The position numbers and the translations under genes were made by a program. DNA of 64,000 bases from positions 1-64,000 of the forward strand of contig PTJZ01000006.1 of NCBI GenBank assembly GCA_002937455.1, read 5' to 3'. Source of the DNA: Alphaproteobacteria bacterium MarineAlpha11_Bin1 (GTDB taxonomy: Bacteria; Pseudomonadota; Alphaproteobacteria; MPNO01; UBA830). Shown here in pieces: positions 49,458 to 59,630 of this stretch; position 1 is the stretch's first letter; the number at the start of each line of letters is the position of its first letter. A model generated the notes under the pieces. It was not told the origin of the DNA and searched no databases. It saw only the letters and a list, made by a program, of their open reading frames with translations.

Positions 49458-50273
49458 CTATTGCTGGTCTTGAGTCGTCTCGTCCAACCGAGCACGAACT
49501 TCAAGCAGGTCAAGCCATGCTTCCCTTTTCTGAGCAGGTTGGCGAAGTAAATAAGCAGGGTGTAGCAAGGCACGAGCCGCGATGGGATCACCTATTTGGG
49601 GCTGGTAGTTCATCCATTTTCCACGTAGGCGCATGATACCTTCTTTACGTCGCAACAGTGTCTTTGCAGATGTACCGCCTACGAGCATCAGGATATCAGG
49701 TTCGACTAACATGATGTGGCGTTCTACAAACGGCAGGCAGGCCGCTATTTCAGTGTCGGTCGGGTTGCGGTTGCCGGGCGGTCGCCACGGCAAAATATTG
49801 GTGATATATACCTCGGATCGAGCGATACCTATGGCAGCTAGCATTTTGTTTAAGAGTTGTCCCGCCGGTCCAACAAAAGGCATACCTTTGCGGTCTTCTT
49901 CGCCACCCGGCGCCTCGCCAATTAACATCAGTCGCGCATCTGTATGCCCGTCAGCGAATACAAAGTTCATCGCCGTGTCTTTCAGTGGGCAGCCATCAAA
50001 AAGTTCAAAGGCTGTTCGCAGTTCTTCCAGTGTTGATGCCGCTGCAGCAATTTCTTGGGCGGAATGGACAGATGTGTCCAGAGATTGAAGCTGAACTGGG
50101 AGCGGCACTTCTTTCTGCGCCGTTAGTTCGGGCGGTGGTTTCTCCGGTGCTTGAATTTTCTCAGGTGTAGGTGCGGCATTTAAATAGTTGATTGGCTTAT
50201 CGCCAACCGGTTCATCAACTCCAGCCTCGATATACCAATCGAGGAGTGCCTTCTGACCCAATTTTTCAATCAT
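49458..50273 (-). CDS. Uracil-DNA glycosylase, family 4/5-like
   Basis: Removes uracil from DNA. Motif A is GEAPGGEEDRKGMPFVGPAG and motif B is HPAYLLR. The first about 75 residues are a Pro/Glu-rich linker. Canonical family-4 enzymes bind 4Fe-4S through four cysteines, but only GCPL and ACLP are seen here; the position usually reading KCRPPGNR is PWRPPGNR. This cysteine-poor form seems usual in alphaproteobacteria (recalled, not checked), so the cluster may be absent. It is divergent from the ETF-QO gene. Confidence 0.88.
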   Translation of the reverse strand: MIEKLGQKALLDWYIEAGVDEPVGDKPINYLNAAPTPEKIQAPEKPPPELTAQKEVPLPVQLQSLDTSVHSAQEIAAAASTLEELRTAFELFDGCPLKDTAMNFVFADGHTDARLMLIGEAPGGEEDRKGMPFVGPAGQLLNKMLAAIGIARSEVYITNILPWRPPGNRNPTDTEIAACLPFVERHIMLVEPDILMLVGGTSAKTLLRRKEGIMRLRGKWMNYQPQIGDPIAARALLHPAYLLRQPAQKREAWLDLLEVRARLDETTQDQQ

Positions 50274-50431
50274 TAAAGTAAATTACAATAAAACAAAGCT
50301 TGGCGGAACCAGCCGACTAGTATACGGGTCCATCACTGAGGCTTTAGCTTTCTCGTGGCTGGATAATGAGTAATCGCATGGTATACACAACCCCGTTAAT
50401 TGGATGCCTTAACCGGATCTCGGAGCGATAA

Positions 50432-52066
50432 ATGGAACGGGAATCGATGGAGTTCGATGTGGTGATCGTAGGCGCAGGTCCGTCGGGGCTTGCATCTGCA
50501 ATCCGCCTCCGGCAACTAGCTGGGGAGAGCGACCGGGAAATATCCGTTTGTGTTGTAGAAAAGGGGTCGGAGGTCGGTGCTCATATTTTATCCGGTGCGG
50601 TGATAGAGCCACGGGCACTTGACGAACTTCTACCCGACTGGAAGGCGCGAGGCGCTCCTCTGAATACGCCTGTCGAAGAAGACCATTTCCTATTTCTTGG
50701 TAAGTCGGGCGCTATGAGGCTGCCGACGCCCCCGCAGATGAACAATCACGGGAATTATATCGCTAGTCTTGGCAACGTATGCCGCTGGTTAGGTGATCAG
50801 GCCGAAGCGGTAGGTGTGGAAATATATCCCGGATTTGCCGCCGCTGAAGTCCTTTACGATGACGAGGGAAAGGTCAAAGGCGTCGCCACGGGCGACATGG
50901 GGATTGGTAAGGATGGTGAAAAAACGACGAATTACGAACCAGGGTTTGAACTGCATGCTAAGCAGACGATCTTCGCGGAAGGATGCCGTGGATCACTAAC
51001 CAAGACGTTGTTCGAGAGGTTTCATCTCAGAGATGGCGTTGATCCGCAGACATACGGTATCGGGATCAAGGAACTATGGGAAATTGACCATGAAAAACAC
51101 CATCCCGGGCGGGTTGTGCACACTATTGGATGGCCTATGGACTCGGGTACTTACGGCGGGTCATTTCTTTATCATATGGAGGAAAACCAGGTCGCTGTCG
51201 GTTTCGTGATTGGGCTAGATTATACAAACCCCCATCTGAACCCGTTCGAAGAATTCCAACGCTTCAAGACCCACCCTAAAATCCGTCCTACCTTCGAGGG
51301 TGGACGTAGGGTCGCATACGGCGCGCGAGCCATTAATGAGGGTGGTTATAAGTCAGTGCCAAAACTTACGTTTCCTGGCGGCGTCCTGATTGGGTGCTCG
51401 GCCGGTTTTCTGAATGTGCCTAAGATAAAAGGCAGCCACACTGCAATGAAATCGGGGATGCTGGCGGCAGAGGCGGTGTTCGATGTGATCGCGGAGAATG
51501 TGGAACAGGTCGAAGCGGTTTCTTATGAGAGGGCGATCAAAAAGAGTTGGATCTGGGAGGAACTATACCGTGTCCGTAATATCCGACCGGCTTTCAGGTG
51601 GGGCTTGTGGGTCGGCCTGCTATATTCTGCGATCGACACATATTTATTCCGGGGTCGAGCGCCGTGGACACTAAAAAATCACGCCGATCATACAAGGCTT
51701 AAAAAGGCATCCGAAGCGTCAGTGATTGAATATCCAAAACCTGATGGAGAAGTGTCTTTTGATCGGTTGTCTTCCGTGTTTATTTCAAACACTAACCACG
51801 AAGAAAATCAGCCGGCACATCTGACATTGAAGGATGAAAGAGTCCCCATTACCGTCAATCTAAGAGACTACGATGCGCCCGAGCAGCGCTACTGCCCCGC
51901 CGGGGTTTACGAAATTGTGGCGGAGGAAGACGGATCTGATCCCCACCTGCAAATCAATGCGCAGAACTGCGTTCACTGCAAAACCTGTGACATCAAAGAC
52001 CCAACGCAAAATATTAACTGGGTGGTGCCGGAGGGTGGTGGGGGACCAAATTACCCTAATATGTGA
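50432..52066 (+). CDS. Electron transfer flavoprotein-ubiquinone oxidoreductase
   Basis: Inner-membrane-associated enzyme passing electrons from ETF (fatty acid and amino acid oxidation) to ubiquinone. The FAD dinucleotide motif [10 protein letters not shown] begins at residue 14. The C-terminal 4Fe-4S domain has CPAGVYE and [13 protein letters not shown], giving the four cysteines, followed by the family end [16 protein letters not shown]. 544 residues is full length. The ribosome site CGGAG lies 7 bases before the ATG. ETF subunit genes are not in the window. Confidence 0.97.
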   Translation: MERESMEFDVVIVGAGPSGLASAIRLRQLAGESDREISVCVVEKGSEVGAHILSGAVIEPRALDELLPDWKARGAPLNTPVEEDHFLFLGKSGAMRLPTPPQMNNHGNYIASLGNVCRWLGDQAEAVGVEIYPGFAAAEVLYDDEGKVKGVATGDMGIGKDGEKTTNYEPGFELHAKQTIFAEGCRGSLTKTLFERFHLRDGVDPQTYGIGIKELWEIDHEKHHPGRVVHTIGWPMDSGTYGGSFLYHMEENQVAVGFVIGLDYTNPHLNPFEEFQRFKTHPKIRPTFEGGRRVAYGARAINEGGYKSVPKLTFPGGVLIGCSAGFLNVPKIKGSHTAMKSGMLAAEAVFDVIAENVEQVEAVSYERAIKKSWIWEELYRVRNIRPAFRWGLWVGLLYSAIDTYLFRGRAPWTLKNHADHTRLKKASEASVIEYPKPDGEVSFDRLSSVFISNTNHEENQPAHLTLKDERVPITVNLRDYDAPEQRYCPAGVYEIVAEEDGSDPHLQINAQNCVHCKTCDIKDPTQNINWVVPEGGGGPNYPNM

Positions 52067-52261
52067 TCGGAAAGGGGCTAAACCTGATCCGCTCGACTCG
52101 ATTTCGGTTCATGAGCGTTTAACTGTTGGCCGGTTCGAACTATATTAGGTTTCATATTTGGGCAGACCAAATGAAATCGAGTGGGTTATCATATCTTCAG
52201 CGGTCGCCGACATTACGCTTAGTCGGATGTCCAACGGAAAATTGAACGGAACGGGTGCATT

Positions 52262-53980
52262 ATGCGTGGCTCGTCGCTCACAACTATCGTAGCTGCCGTT
52301 TCAGCCATTGCTTTTCTAGCAACCTGCACGCCTGACGAAACCGCGCCGGTGGAACGGAACAGTGGCGTCTCTGAGAAGTTGGTGTCTTCGGCCGGCAATT
52401 ACCTAGCTGGTCGACAGGCTCAGAAAAGTCGGGACTTCGGAAACGCCTCTTTGTTCCTCGGCAAGGCGCTGGCGGAAAGTCCCAGTAATACATCACTTTT
52501 GCGAAAAACGTTTCTTGCGCGATTAGCGGAGGGCGATATAGCGGCTGCTGTACCGATGGCGCGTGAAATCACGAAACGGATGAGTTCGGCACCTTTTGCC
52601 AAACTGGTCCTTTTAGTGGACTGCGTTCGACGAAACGATCTGGTGGCGGCCGATGCGGTGCTCGCCGACTTTCCTGACCGCGGTATTAACGGTTTTATAA
52701 GACCAATTCTGATGTCTTGGGTTTCAGTTGGAAAAATGGAGGTCATAGACCCGATCCAGGAGTTGTCTTCGCTGAAAAATCAGTCAGACCTTCGCGTGTT
52801 GTACAATCTAAATGCGGCGTTTGTATCCGATGTCATAGGCCGAACATCAGATGCGGAGAAGTATTACAAGCTAGCTATCCAAAAATTTCCTGCGTCGACA
52901 TTAAGGGCTGTACAGGCATATGGCCGGCATCTTGAACGCCAAGGCAAGAGAGAGAAAGCGAGGCTTCTGTATAATACGTACATACACGAAAATCCAAATT
53001 CAGTTATTATCGGTCCAGCGATTGCTAGGCTTAAGCGTGGCCAGCGCCCCACCCTATTGGTGTCAACGCCAGCAGAGGGAGTTGCAGAAGCTTTGTTTTA
53101 CGTCGCTGGAATAATGACCCGCCAGAATTCAGAGCAATTAGCCCTGATATACGGATATCTAGCGCTTCATCTTCGCAAGGATCTTGATCTCGCAAGGATG
53201 TTAGCCGCAGGCATATTGGAGTCTATGGATCGTAACGAGGACGCAATTGTGGAGTACCGGAATATCCGGCCAAAATCCCCATTTCACTGGTCTGCGAGAC
53301 TTCGGGTGGCGGGTAACTTGGAGGTACTCAATAGGGACGATGAGGCAATAGACCTACTCCGCAAACTCGCCAATGAGGACAAAACGAATCCCGAACCGCT
53401 AATCAGTCTTGGTGATCTATTCCGTTCGAACAAGCAGTTTACAGAATCGGTAGCTGCCTATGATCAGGCTATCGCAATGATCTCCGGATTAGATAAACGG
53501 CAATGGATGATCCTTTATTCGCGAGGCATCGCACTCGAAAGATCTAAACAGTGGGGTCGCGCAGAACTAGATTTCAAGCGTGCGCTGGAACTTAGCCCGG
53601 ATCAGCCCTATGTGCTAAATTATCTCGGCTACTCATGGGTCGATCAAGGGGTCAACCTTGAACGGGCACGAACGATGATAGAGAGGGCGGTAGAGTTGCG
53701 CCCTGACGACGGTTATATAGTCGACAGTTTGGGTTGGGTTCTTTACCGGCTGAGAGATTTTGCGGGTGCGGTCGAAAATCTTGAACGCGCTGTGGAACTG
53801 CGGCCTAATGACCCCACGATCAATGACCACCTTGGTGACGCTTATTGGCGAGTTGGTCGATATACCGAAGCGCAATTTCAGTGGCGGCGTGCTCTATCAC
53901 TAAATCCGGAGGAAGATCAGGTCGCCCCAATCGAGTCAAAGTTGCTCCAGGGGCTGAGAATGTCCAACGAAGACGAATAG
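52262..53980 (+). CDS. TPR-repeat lipoprotein
   Basis: A 572-residue tetratricopeptide protein. The N-terminus has a lipoprotein signal with acceptor Cys at residue 22 (FLATC). TPR units are clearest at the C-terminus (SWVDQGVNLERARTMIERAV, DSLGWVLYRLRDFAGAVENL, DHLGDAYWRVGRYTEAQFQW), with weaker ones earlier. It is likely an outer- or inner-membrane scaffold; such proteins are commonly encoded just before ispE in alphaproteobacteria. It ends 9 bases before ispE, so they are probably cotranscribed. The partner is unknown. Confidence 0.88.
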   Translation: MRGSSLTTIVAAVSAIAFLATCTPDETAPVERNSGVSEKLVSSAGNYLAGRQAQKSRDFGNASLFLGKALAESPSNTSLLRKTFLARLAEGDIAAAVPMAREITKRMSSAPFAKLVLLVDCVRRNDLVAADAVLADFPDRGINGFIRPILMSWVSVGKMEVIDPIQELSSLKNQSDLRVLYNLNAAFVSDVIGRTSDAEKYYKLAIQKFPASTLRAVQAYGRHLERQGKREKARLLYNTYIHENPNSVIIGPAIARLKRGQRPTLLVSTPAEGVAEALFYVAGIMTRQNSEQLALIYGYLALHLRKDLDLARMLAAGILESMDRNEDAIVEYRNIRPKSPFHWSARLRVAGNLEVLNRDDEAIDLLRKLANEDKTNPEPLISLGDLFRSNKQFTESVAAYDQAIAMISGLDKRQWMILYSRGIALERSKQWGRAELDFKRALELSPDQPYVLNYLGYSWVDQGVNLERARTMIERAVELRPDDGYIVDSLGWVLYRLRDFAGAVENLERAVELRPNDPTINDHLGDAYWRVGRYTEAQFQWRRALSLNPEEDQVAPIESKLLQGLRMSNEDE

Positions 53981-53989
53981 GGGGCGTGA

Positions 53990-54898
53990 TTGCGCTTGAC
54001 GGAAAACAAGAATTTTATTGCGCTGGATGCACCAGCGAAAATAAATCTCTATCTCCAAGTAATTGGGCGCCGGTCTGACGGTTATCATCTATTAGATAGC
54101 CTCGTCGCATTTACAGAAAAGTGTGACTGCTTGACGGCAACGCTAGCTGACTCGTTGACACTCCAAGTGACGGGTCCTTTTTCCGGAAGTCTGAGTGAGG
54201 GACAAGACGACAATCTCATCCTCCGAGCGGCACGTTCACTCCAGAATCGTTTCGATATAAAAAAAGGTGCCGCAGTAACTCTTCAGAAAAACCTGCCAAT
54301 TTCGGCTGGGGTTGGGGGCGGATCAGCCGACGCCGCAGCGATCCTACGTATCCTATCAGAATTATGGCAGATAAAACTGGATGATTCAGAGCTTTCCCGC
54401 ATAGGACTGTCAATCGGTGCCGACATTCCAGTTTGTATCTCAGGTATTCCCAGTCGAATGTCTGGAATAGGGGAGACCGTGGTACCTGTCGATGCACTGC
54501 CTAATTGCGCGATAGTACTAATCAATAGCGGTGAAGCTGTTCCCACATCGTCAGTTTTCGCGGCCCACGACGGTACTTTTTCAACTAGCAAGGCGTGGAA
54601 GGCTCCTTCAAATTTCGATGAACTTGTCTCTTTTCTAAAATTGCAAGCCAATGACCTTGCGGATGCCGCTCGACTTGTTTTGCCTCAAATCAGTGATGTT
54701 CTGGGGGAGCTGCGGATATCGGATGGATGCGAGCTGGCACGGCTTTCGGGAAGTGGAGGTACATGTTTTGGACTTTTCCCTGATGTGACCTCCGCGCGAA
54801 TTGCAGCCGATAATATACAAAATACAAATCCACAATGGTGGAGCGTAGCGACAACATTTCGTGACACTCGGCCTGAAATTCGGTCAGGTTCAGGATAG
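53990..54898 (+). CDS. ispE: 4-diphosphocytidyl-2-C-methyl-D-erythritol kinase IspE
   Basis: GHMP kinase of the MEP isoprenoid pathway. Substrate motif APAKINLYLQV is at residues 14-24 with GYHLLDSLV following. The ATP loop PISAGVGGGSADAAAIL sits near residue 100, and GSGGTCFGLF is the third GHMP motif. No ATG is suitable; TTG at 53990 (or 53996) starts it, with TAGGGGG a few bases upstream. 302 residues. It functions in the same pathway as IspH. Confidence 0.94.
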   Translation: MRLTENKNFIALDAPAKINLYLQVIGRRSDGYHLLDSLVAFTEKCDCLTATLADSLTLQVTGPFSGSLSEGQDDNLILRAARSLQNRFDIKKGAAVTLQKNLPISAGVGGGSADAAAILRILSELWQIKLDDSELSRIGLSIGADIPVCISGIPSRMSGIGETVVPVDALPNCAIVLINSGEAVPTSSVFAAHDGTFSTSKAWKAPSNFDELVSFLKLQANDLADAARLVLPQISDVLGELRISDGCELARLSGSGGTCFGLFPDVTSARIAADNIQNTNPQWWSVATTFRDTRPEIRSGSG

Positions 54899-55133
54899 CT
54901 ATTTATATAAGCTCACTTATCCCGGCCACTCGGACATTGTAAAAACTTTTGAGAATAACCGTCTCCTTGCAAAATTTACCAATTCCTCGAGATAGGTTTG
55001 AACTGGAATTGAATTTATTATATCGGCGGTATTCAAAACTCTACTTATGAATACGCAATCGGTTTGATCGGTTATAAAAGAGGGGAAGTTGCATCAGATG
55101 CTGATGATCGGATATGTTCCCGGCGAGCTGAGG

Positions 55134-55208
55134 TGGGGCGTAGCCAAGTGGTAAGGCAACGGGTTTTGATCCCGTGATTCGCAGGTTCGATCCCTGCCGC
55201 CCCAGCCA
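55134..55208 (+). tRNA. tRNA-Gln (anticodon UUG)
   Basis: A full cloverleaf is visible. The acceptor arm TGGGGCG pairs with CGCCCCA, and the anticodon arm ACGGG/CCCGT encloses TTTTGAT with anticodon TTG. The T arm GCAGG/CCTGC encloses TTCGATC. The discriminator base is G, as in bacterial tRNA-Gln, and CCA is encoded (55206-55208). A TATAAA at 55073-55078 could be its -10 box. Confidence 0.96.
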
Positions 55209-55453
55209 GCACTATCCACGAACTGGATTATACGCGTAACTTGTTCATATTCCACCCAAGGAAATCAGTTTAAGAAACTGAGTATTCTATAGTTGGGCGC
55301 GGAAACGTAAATCTTAATATTCGAGGGCCCGAAGCATATAGAAATTAGTTTTATGAACATCCATTTACCGAGTTGGGATAATTGTCCATCGCGTTAAAGT
55401 TTTATATAGAACTAATCATTCACAATAATCTCTCCCAAAGTGCATACTAGAAC

Positions 55454-55684
55454 ATGGACGAAGAAGTAACTATTCTTGACGCAACGGATCTAAGGTGTCC
55501 CCTCCCAGTTCTGCGAGCGCGTAAAACCCTTAAGGATCTACCATCCGGCAAATTTTTAGATGTTTTTGCTACAGACGAAGCTGCGCCTGCTGATTTTGCA
55601 GCCTTTTGCGAAGAAACAGGACATCGATTGGTCAAAATAGCGCAGAATGGAAAAATTTATACGATAAGACTTAGAAGAAAATGA
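55454..55684 (+). CDS. TusA/SirA-like sulfur carrier protein
   Basis: Small 76-residue protein of the TusA family, which carry persulfide sulfur for tRNA thiolation, molybdenum cofactor or other pathways. The conserved Cys is C15 in LRCPLPVLRARK, with the Pro that follows typical of the CPxP motif. The rest (GKFLDVFATDEAAPADFAAF) fits the family fold. Which TusA branch it belongs to cannot be told. It is flanked by long non-coding stretches and is probably monocistronic. Confidence 0.9.
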   Translation: MDEEVTILDATDLRCPLPVLRARKTLKDLPSGKFLDVFATDEAAPADFAAFCEETGHRLVKIAQNGKIYTIRLRRK

Positions 55685-56201
55685 GACCTTGGTTTAGGGA
55701 TTTGTCTACTGCAAACCGGAGAACCGCCCCGAGGTTTGCCATTTAACACCTTAAAACCACCCATATCATCACTTCCGGCGGAAGTGCTCTCTTCGGCATC
55801 AGGACCTAATATTCTGGAGGGATGTCAGTCTCTAAAACATATCAGTAAACACCAGTTTCGAATGGCATATTCCCAGTATTTGTACCAAAGATAGTGATGG
55901 CCATTATTCAAAGCTATACCAGAAACGAAGTCTTCTCGAATGATAGCCTAATGCATCCCATGTGCGAGCTATTCGGCATCTGCCCCGCGTAACTGCGGAT
56001 TATTGGGCCTGTGGAGATACAGATTAGGGCCGCCCTCCCCCATTATCTTGAGCCAATCAGGCGTCCGGAACTATAAATCCTGACACTATATTCATTTGGC
56101 CCAAATCCAGCAGCCTAGCTGATCGACTCGGAGATTTGATAGGAATCAAAAGTCGAGCCATTAGGCTCCCGTCAGGAGATTCTGAATGCGATTTAGATAT
56201 T
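55685..56201. other. Non-coding region between the tusA-like gene and the MFS gene
   Basis: 517 bases with no supported gene. Two inverted repeats lie near the left end: GCAAACC/GGTTTGC (55711-55717 with 55733-55739) and CACTTCC/GGAAGTG (55770-55786, three-base loop). Neither has a T-tract. They may mark the end of the tusA-like transcript. The open frame at 56057-56308 on the minus strand is mostly the out-of-frame end of the MFS gene. Confidence 0.5.
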
Positions 56202-57392
56202 CTAGAGAGACCGGTTGCGAGAAAAAAGAAGTAAGAGAATTGATGCCACCATAAACGTTGCGGACAAATATAGAACCTCGTTGGTAAAATTTCTATCGAG
56301 CAGAGCACCGTATGCTAATGGAGCTAGTCCTTGACCGACGTTGAAGCCAGTGCTGACAAACGCGAATACTGTGCCCAGTGCGCCCGCTGGCGCTAACTGA
56401 CGCACCATCATGTCGCGCGAAGGGTTGACTATACCACGAACGAAACCACCGAGCATAAAGGCGCCGACAACAAGTAAAACCGGAATTAGTGCGGTACCCA
56501 CGATCACTAGCACAACCGAGTAGATGGTAAATGAGATGACCAGAACAAGTTCGTGGCGGGGAGTTTTATCCGCGAGCCAGCCTCCAAAAAGGGTTCCGAG
56601 CGCATTGCTGAATAGAAGCGCTGAAAGGATATAGGCCGCGGTCTCTACTGTTACATTGTACAAAGCAGGAAGGTAGATCGGTGCAAATGCGGTAAGGCCG
56701 ATATTTGCAGAAGAGGTAAGCACATAAAACAGAAACAACAACACTATGCTTCGGGTAATCATGGACCGAAGAGGTTTCTCCGACTTGGTTTTCTGTTTAG
56801 CGGCCGCATCCTCTTGCAGTGTATCGCCGGAAAATACAAAAATTAGGCTCAAAACCACTCCGAGCAAACCGGCAATGACAAGGGCTGTTCGCCAGTCTGT
56901 CATTGTCATTAATATGGCCATGACGGCCGGCCCTGCCGCAGTCCCAAGAGACCCACCGAATGAGTGCATTGAGTAGGCCCGTCCCTGGCGGGATTGATCT
57001 ACCGACGCGGTTAAAATAACGTAGTCGGCTGGGTGAAATACGCTATTGCCTGCACCGGCTACGAAAAAGAGCATTAATAATTCCCAATAGGCGGTTGTGA
57101 AACCGCAAAGACCAAATGCAGACGAAGTGACGAATAATCCGCTGATCAGTACTCGGCGTGCACCGAATTTATCAACAAGGATACCCATCGGGGTCTGCAG
57201 CACACCCGTTGCTATATTATATGCTGTCAGGATCGCTCCTAGTTGCAGATTGGTTACATTCAGATCAGTGCTGATCGCCACGAATAGTGGCACCAGTCCA
57301 AACATGTAAAAGTGGCTTAGGAAATGTCCAAACCCGACTAGGCTGATTGCGCGTATTTCACGACCGAAATTGGCTGAAGACACAGACGTCAT
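56202..57392 (-). CDS. MFS transporter
   Basis: A 396-residue major facilitator superfamily protein with twelve predicted hydrophobic helices. The signature loop between helices 2 and 3 reads GILVDKFGARRVLI, and the equivalent in the second half is GGWLADKTPRHELVL. The helix-5 region GSLGTAAGPAVMA is antiporter-like. The start MTSVSSANFGREIRA is at 57392. The substrate is not predictable. It stands alone between two long non-coding stretches, divergent from the UbiD-family gene. Confidence 0.88.
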   Translation of the reverse strand: MTSVSSANFGREIRAISLVGFGHFLSHFYMFGLVPLFVAISTDLNVTNLQLGAILTAYNIATGVLQTPMGILVDKFGARRVLISGLFVTSSAFGLCGFTTAYWELLMLFFVAGAGNSVFHPADYVILTASVDQSRQGRAYSMHSFGGSLGTAAGPAVMAILMTMTDWRTALVIAGLLGVVLSLIFVFSGDTLQEDAAAKQKTKSEKPLRSMITRSIVLLFLFYVLTSSANIGLTAFAPIYLPALYNVTVETAAYILSALLFSNALGTLFGGWLADKTPRHELVLVISFTIYSVVLVIVGTALIPVLLVVGAFMLGGFVRGIVNPSRDMMVRQLAPAGALGTVFAFVSTGFNVGQGLAPLAYGALLDRNFTNEVLYLSATFMVASILLLLFSRNRSL

Positions 57393-58020
57393 TTTATAGA
57401 GGCTGTCCTTATCGGCGCTCGCAGGGCGGTTGCATTATTAGATAATCAGGTAATATCGGAATTAATTAATTTTATTAGACATTTGAAACCACTCCGACAG
57501 GCACTTCACATGTAGCGCGTAATCAATACCAGGGCAAATCGGAATGAGCGCTCGAATAGGCCTAGGGTAACACCAAGTATCTTTTCTTTAATTATGTATT
57601 TTTATAGATAACGGTATCTTTCTTGAGTGTTGAGATGCTCGCCTACGCAGCTATTTGATCATCCTTCTTTTCCTTTCCGCCAAGGCGTGTCGAATTGTCA
57701 GTCGCATATTATTTCCGGCATCATTCCTGCGGGAAATAGACAGCTCCAATTTGGAAATGAAGCCGTCGGCTAACTAACTACCTCTTTGCTCGGTTAAGCC
57801 TGCAAGTTGACAGTAAAGTGTTGATCTCGTCTCTAAGTTTGGACGGTGTTCGCGATTTTGATCGGAGTGTTAATCTTAATCGGAATTCCCGATTGTTCTT
57901 AACGGTCACTTCTTTAAAACTTCCGTGGGTTTTTCGAAGCGGACGGAGCGGATGCTACTGATATTGGATGAATGCTGTATAATAAGTGGCAGAAGGATAA
58001 ATGAGCAGGACGCCTAAAAG
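57393..58020. other. Long non-coding region between the MFS and UbiD-family genes
   Basis: 628 bases without a supported gene. It should hold both divergent promoters. Visible elements are a TTGACA at 57807-57812 with no good -10 partner, and a perfect TATAAT at 57978-57983 close to the UbiD-family start. A 15-codon ATG frame at 58001-58048, preceded by AGAAGGA, overlaps the start of the decarboxylase gene in another frame. Confidence 0.5.
57978..57983 (+). promoter_or_regulatory. Candidate -10 element for the UbiD-family gene
   Basis: TATAAT perfect consensus, 37 bases before the ATG of the decarboxylase gene. No clear -35 hexamer at 16-18 bases upstream. Confidence 0.4.
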
Positions 58021-59628
58021 ATGGCCCAAAATTTTCGCGAACTTATAGACGAGCTCCGAGCGGCGGACGAATTGATTGATATCGAGAAACCAGTCGATAT
58101 TCGACATATCGCTACGCTGGTCGATCAGGCAGACAAAGCATTGATGTTTAATAATGTAAACGGTTATGAGATGCCTGTGATATCCGGGGTGACCAACAGC
58201 CGTAAACGTCTTGCAATCGCTGCCGGGTGCGATTTCTCGGATATAGAAGGTCGTCTCCGCGAGGGTCTCGACCGGCCTATCGGGCCAAAATTTGTCAATA
58301 GTGGTCCGGTAAGGGAATTTTATGTTGAAGGGGATGAGGTCGATCTCTACTCACTCCCCGTACCGCTTTTTTCGGTTCTGGACGGTGGCCCCATGATCAC
58401 CGCCGGTGTCACCCTATCCAAGGATCCGGATGAGAATGACGATTCTGCGATCAATGCCGGTGTATATCGCTTCCTCGTAAAGCAAAAGAACCTCACCGGG
58501 ATCGACATTGTCACCCCTAACAATCTGCATCGCTATGCCGCAAAAGCATACGAAAAGGGAGAACCTTTGCCGATTTCGATCAATATCGGCACCCACCCCT
58601 TCGAACTGATCTGTTCAACATATAAGGCCCGTGCCGGCGTTAGCGAACTTGGCATAGCCGGTGGGATGCGCGGCAAGGGTGTGCCGTTGACACAATGTAA
58701 AACGATTGACATGCCATGCATAGCTGACGCTGAAATCGTTCTTGAAGCAGAAATTTTACCTACCGGATGGACCCAGCCGGAGGGTCGGTTCGGAGAATTT
58801 ACTCGTTTAATGGGTGGGTTGCATTGGAACCCGCATGTTCGGATCAAGGCGGTATCTATGCGTAAAAATCCAGTCTACTACGCTTTGCATATGCCATGGG
58901 AAAATATTTGGCCGTCGGGACCAATTTATGAGGCGAATGTGCGACGGGTCTTGGACGAAGCCGGCGTAAATGTAACAGCCGTCAATATTACTCCAGGCGG
59001 TTGCTGTCACTGGCATGCGATCATTGCGATTAAACCGTTACCCGGCGATGGGAAAAACGCCATTACTGCGGCGCTTTCAGTCGCAGACATGAAACACGTC
59101 ACGGTAGTGGATCACGATATTGACGTGTTCGATGATGTCGATGTTGAATGGGCGGTTGCGACCCGTGTGCAGGCCGATCGTGACGTCGTAATCATATCAG
59201 GAGCTCGGTCGAAACCGTTGGACCCCAGTCTACCTCCACCAGGACCGTATTCCCGTGTACCTACAACCGCGAAAATGGGTATTGATGCGACAATTCCCGA
59301 TAACGTGCCACGAGAGCGTTTCCACCGCATTGAATATGCCTACGCGGACGAGGTCACTCTTGAAGACTTTATAGGCCCGACTAAAGTCGCATCTCAACCA
59401 GTAAAGGAGATAGAGCCGGAAAAACTTGCGGCACAGATTAAGGAACTGATTTCGGAAGAACCGCGTTATTTCGCAGAGCTTTGCGAAAGATTCGTCGCTC
59501 ACGGATTCCAGAGTGTCACTCGAGCTATTGGTACACTTCATGAAAGTGGCATTCTTTGGCAGGACCCGGAGGGTAAGTTCTGTCTCAGAAATTCTGAATA
59601 CGCAGCAGTGCCCCCCGAAAAAGGATAA
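58021..59628 (+). CDS. UbiD-family prenyl-FMN decarboxylase with C-terminal extension
   Basis: Reversible decarboxylase of aromatic or unsaturated acids using prenylated FMN. UbiD signatures include INIGTHPF, EIVLEAEILPTG, EGRFGEFTRLMGG with the active-site Glu region, and DVEWAVATRVQADRD. The main UbiD fold ends near residue 445. Residues about 464-535 form an extra domain (LISEEPRYFAELCERF through DPEGKFCL) that looks like a small winged helix. The prenyltransferase UbiX is not nearby. The substrate is unknown; its length and extra domain argue against the classic ubiquinone UbiD. Confidence 0.88.
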   Translation: MAQNFRELIDELRAADELIDIEKPVDIRHIATLVDQADKALMFNNVNGYEMPVISGVTNSRKRLAIAAGCDFSDIEGRLREGLDRPIGPKFVNSGPVREFYVEGDEVDLYSLPVPLFSVLDGGPMITAGVTLSKDPDENDDSAINAGVYRFLVKQKNLTGIDIVTPNNLHRYAAKAYEKGEPLPISINIGTHPFELICSTYKARAGVSELGIAGGMRGKGVPLTQCKTIDMPCIADAEIVLEAEILPTGWTQPEGRFGEFTRLMGGLHWNPHVRIKAVSMRKNPVYYALHMPWENIWPSGPIYEANVRRVLDEAGVNVTAVNITPGGCCHWHAIIAIKPLPGDGKNAITAALSVADMKHVTVVDHDIDVFDDVDVEWAVATRVQADRDVVIISGARSKPLDPSLPPPGPYSRVPTTAKMGIDATIPDNVPRERFHRIEYAYADEVTLEDFIGPTKVASQPVKEIEPEKLAAQIKELISEEPRYFAELCERFVAHGFQSVTRAIGTLHESGILWQDPEGKFCLRNSEYAAVPPEKG

Positions 59629-59630
59629 GT

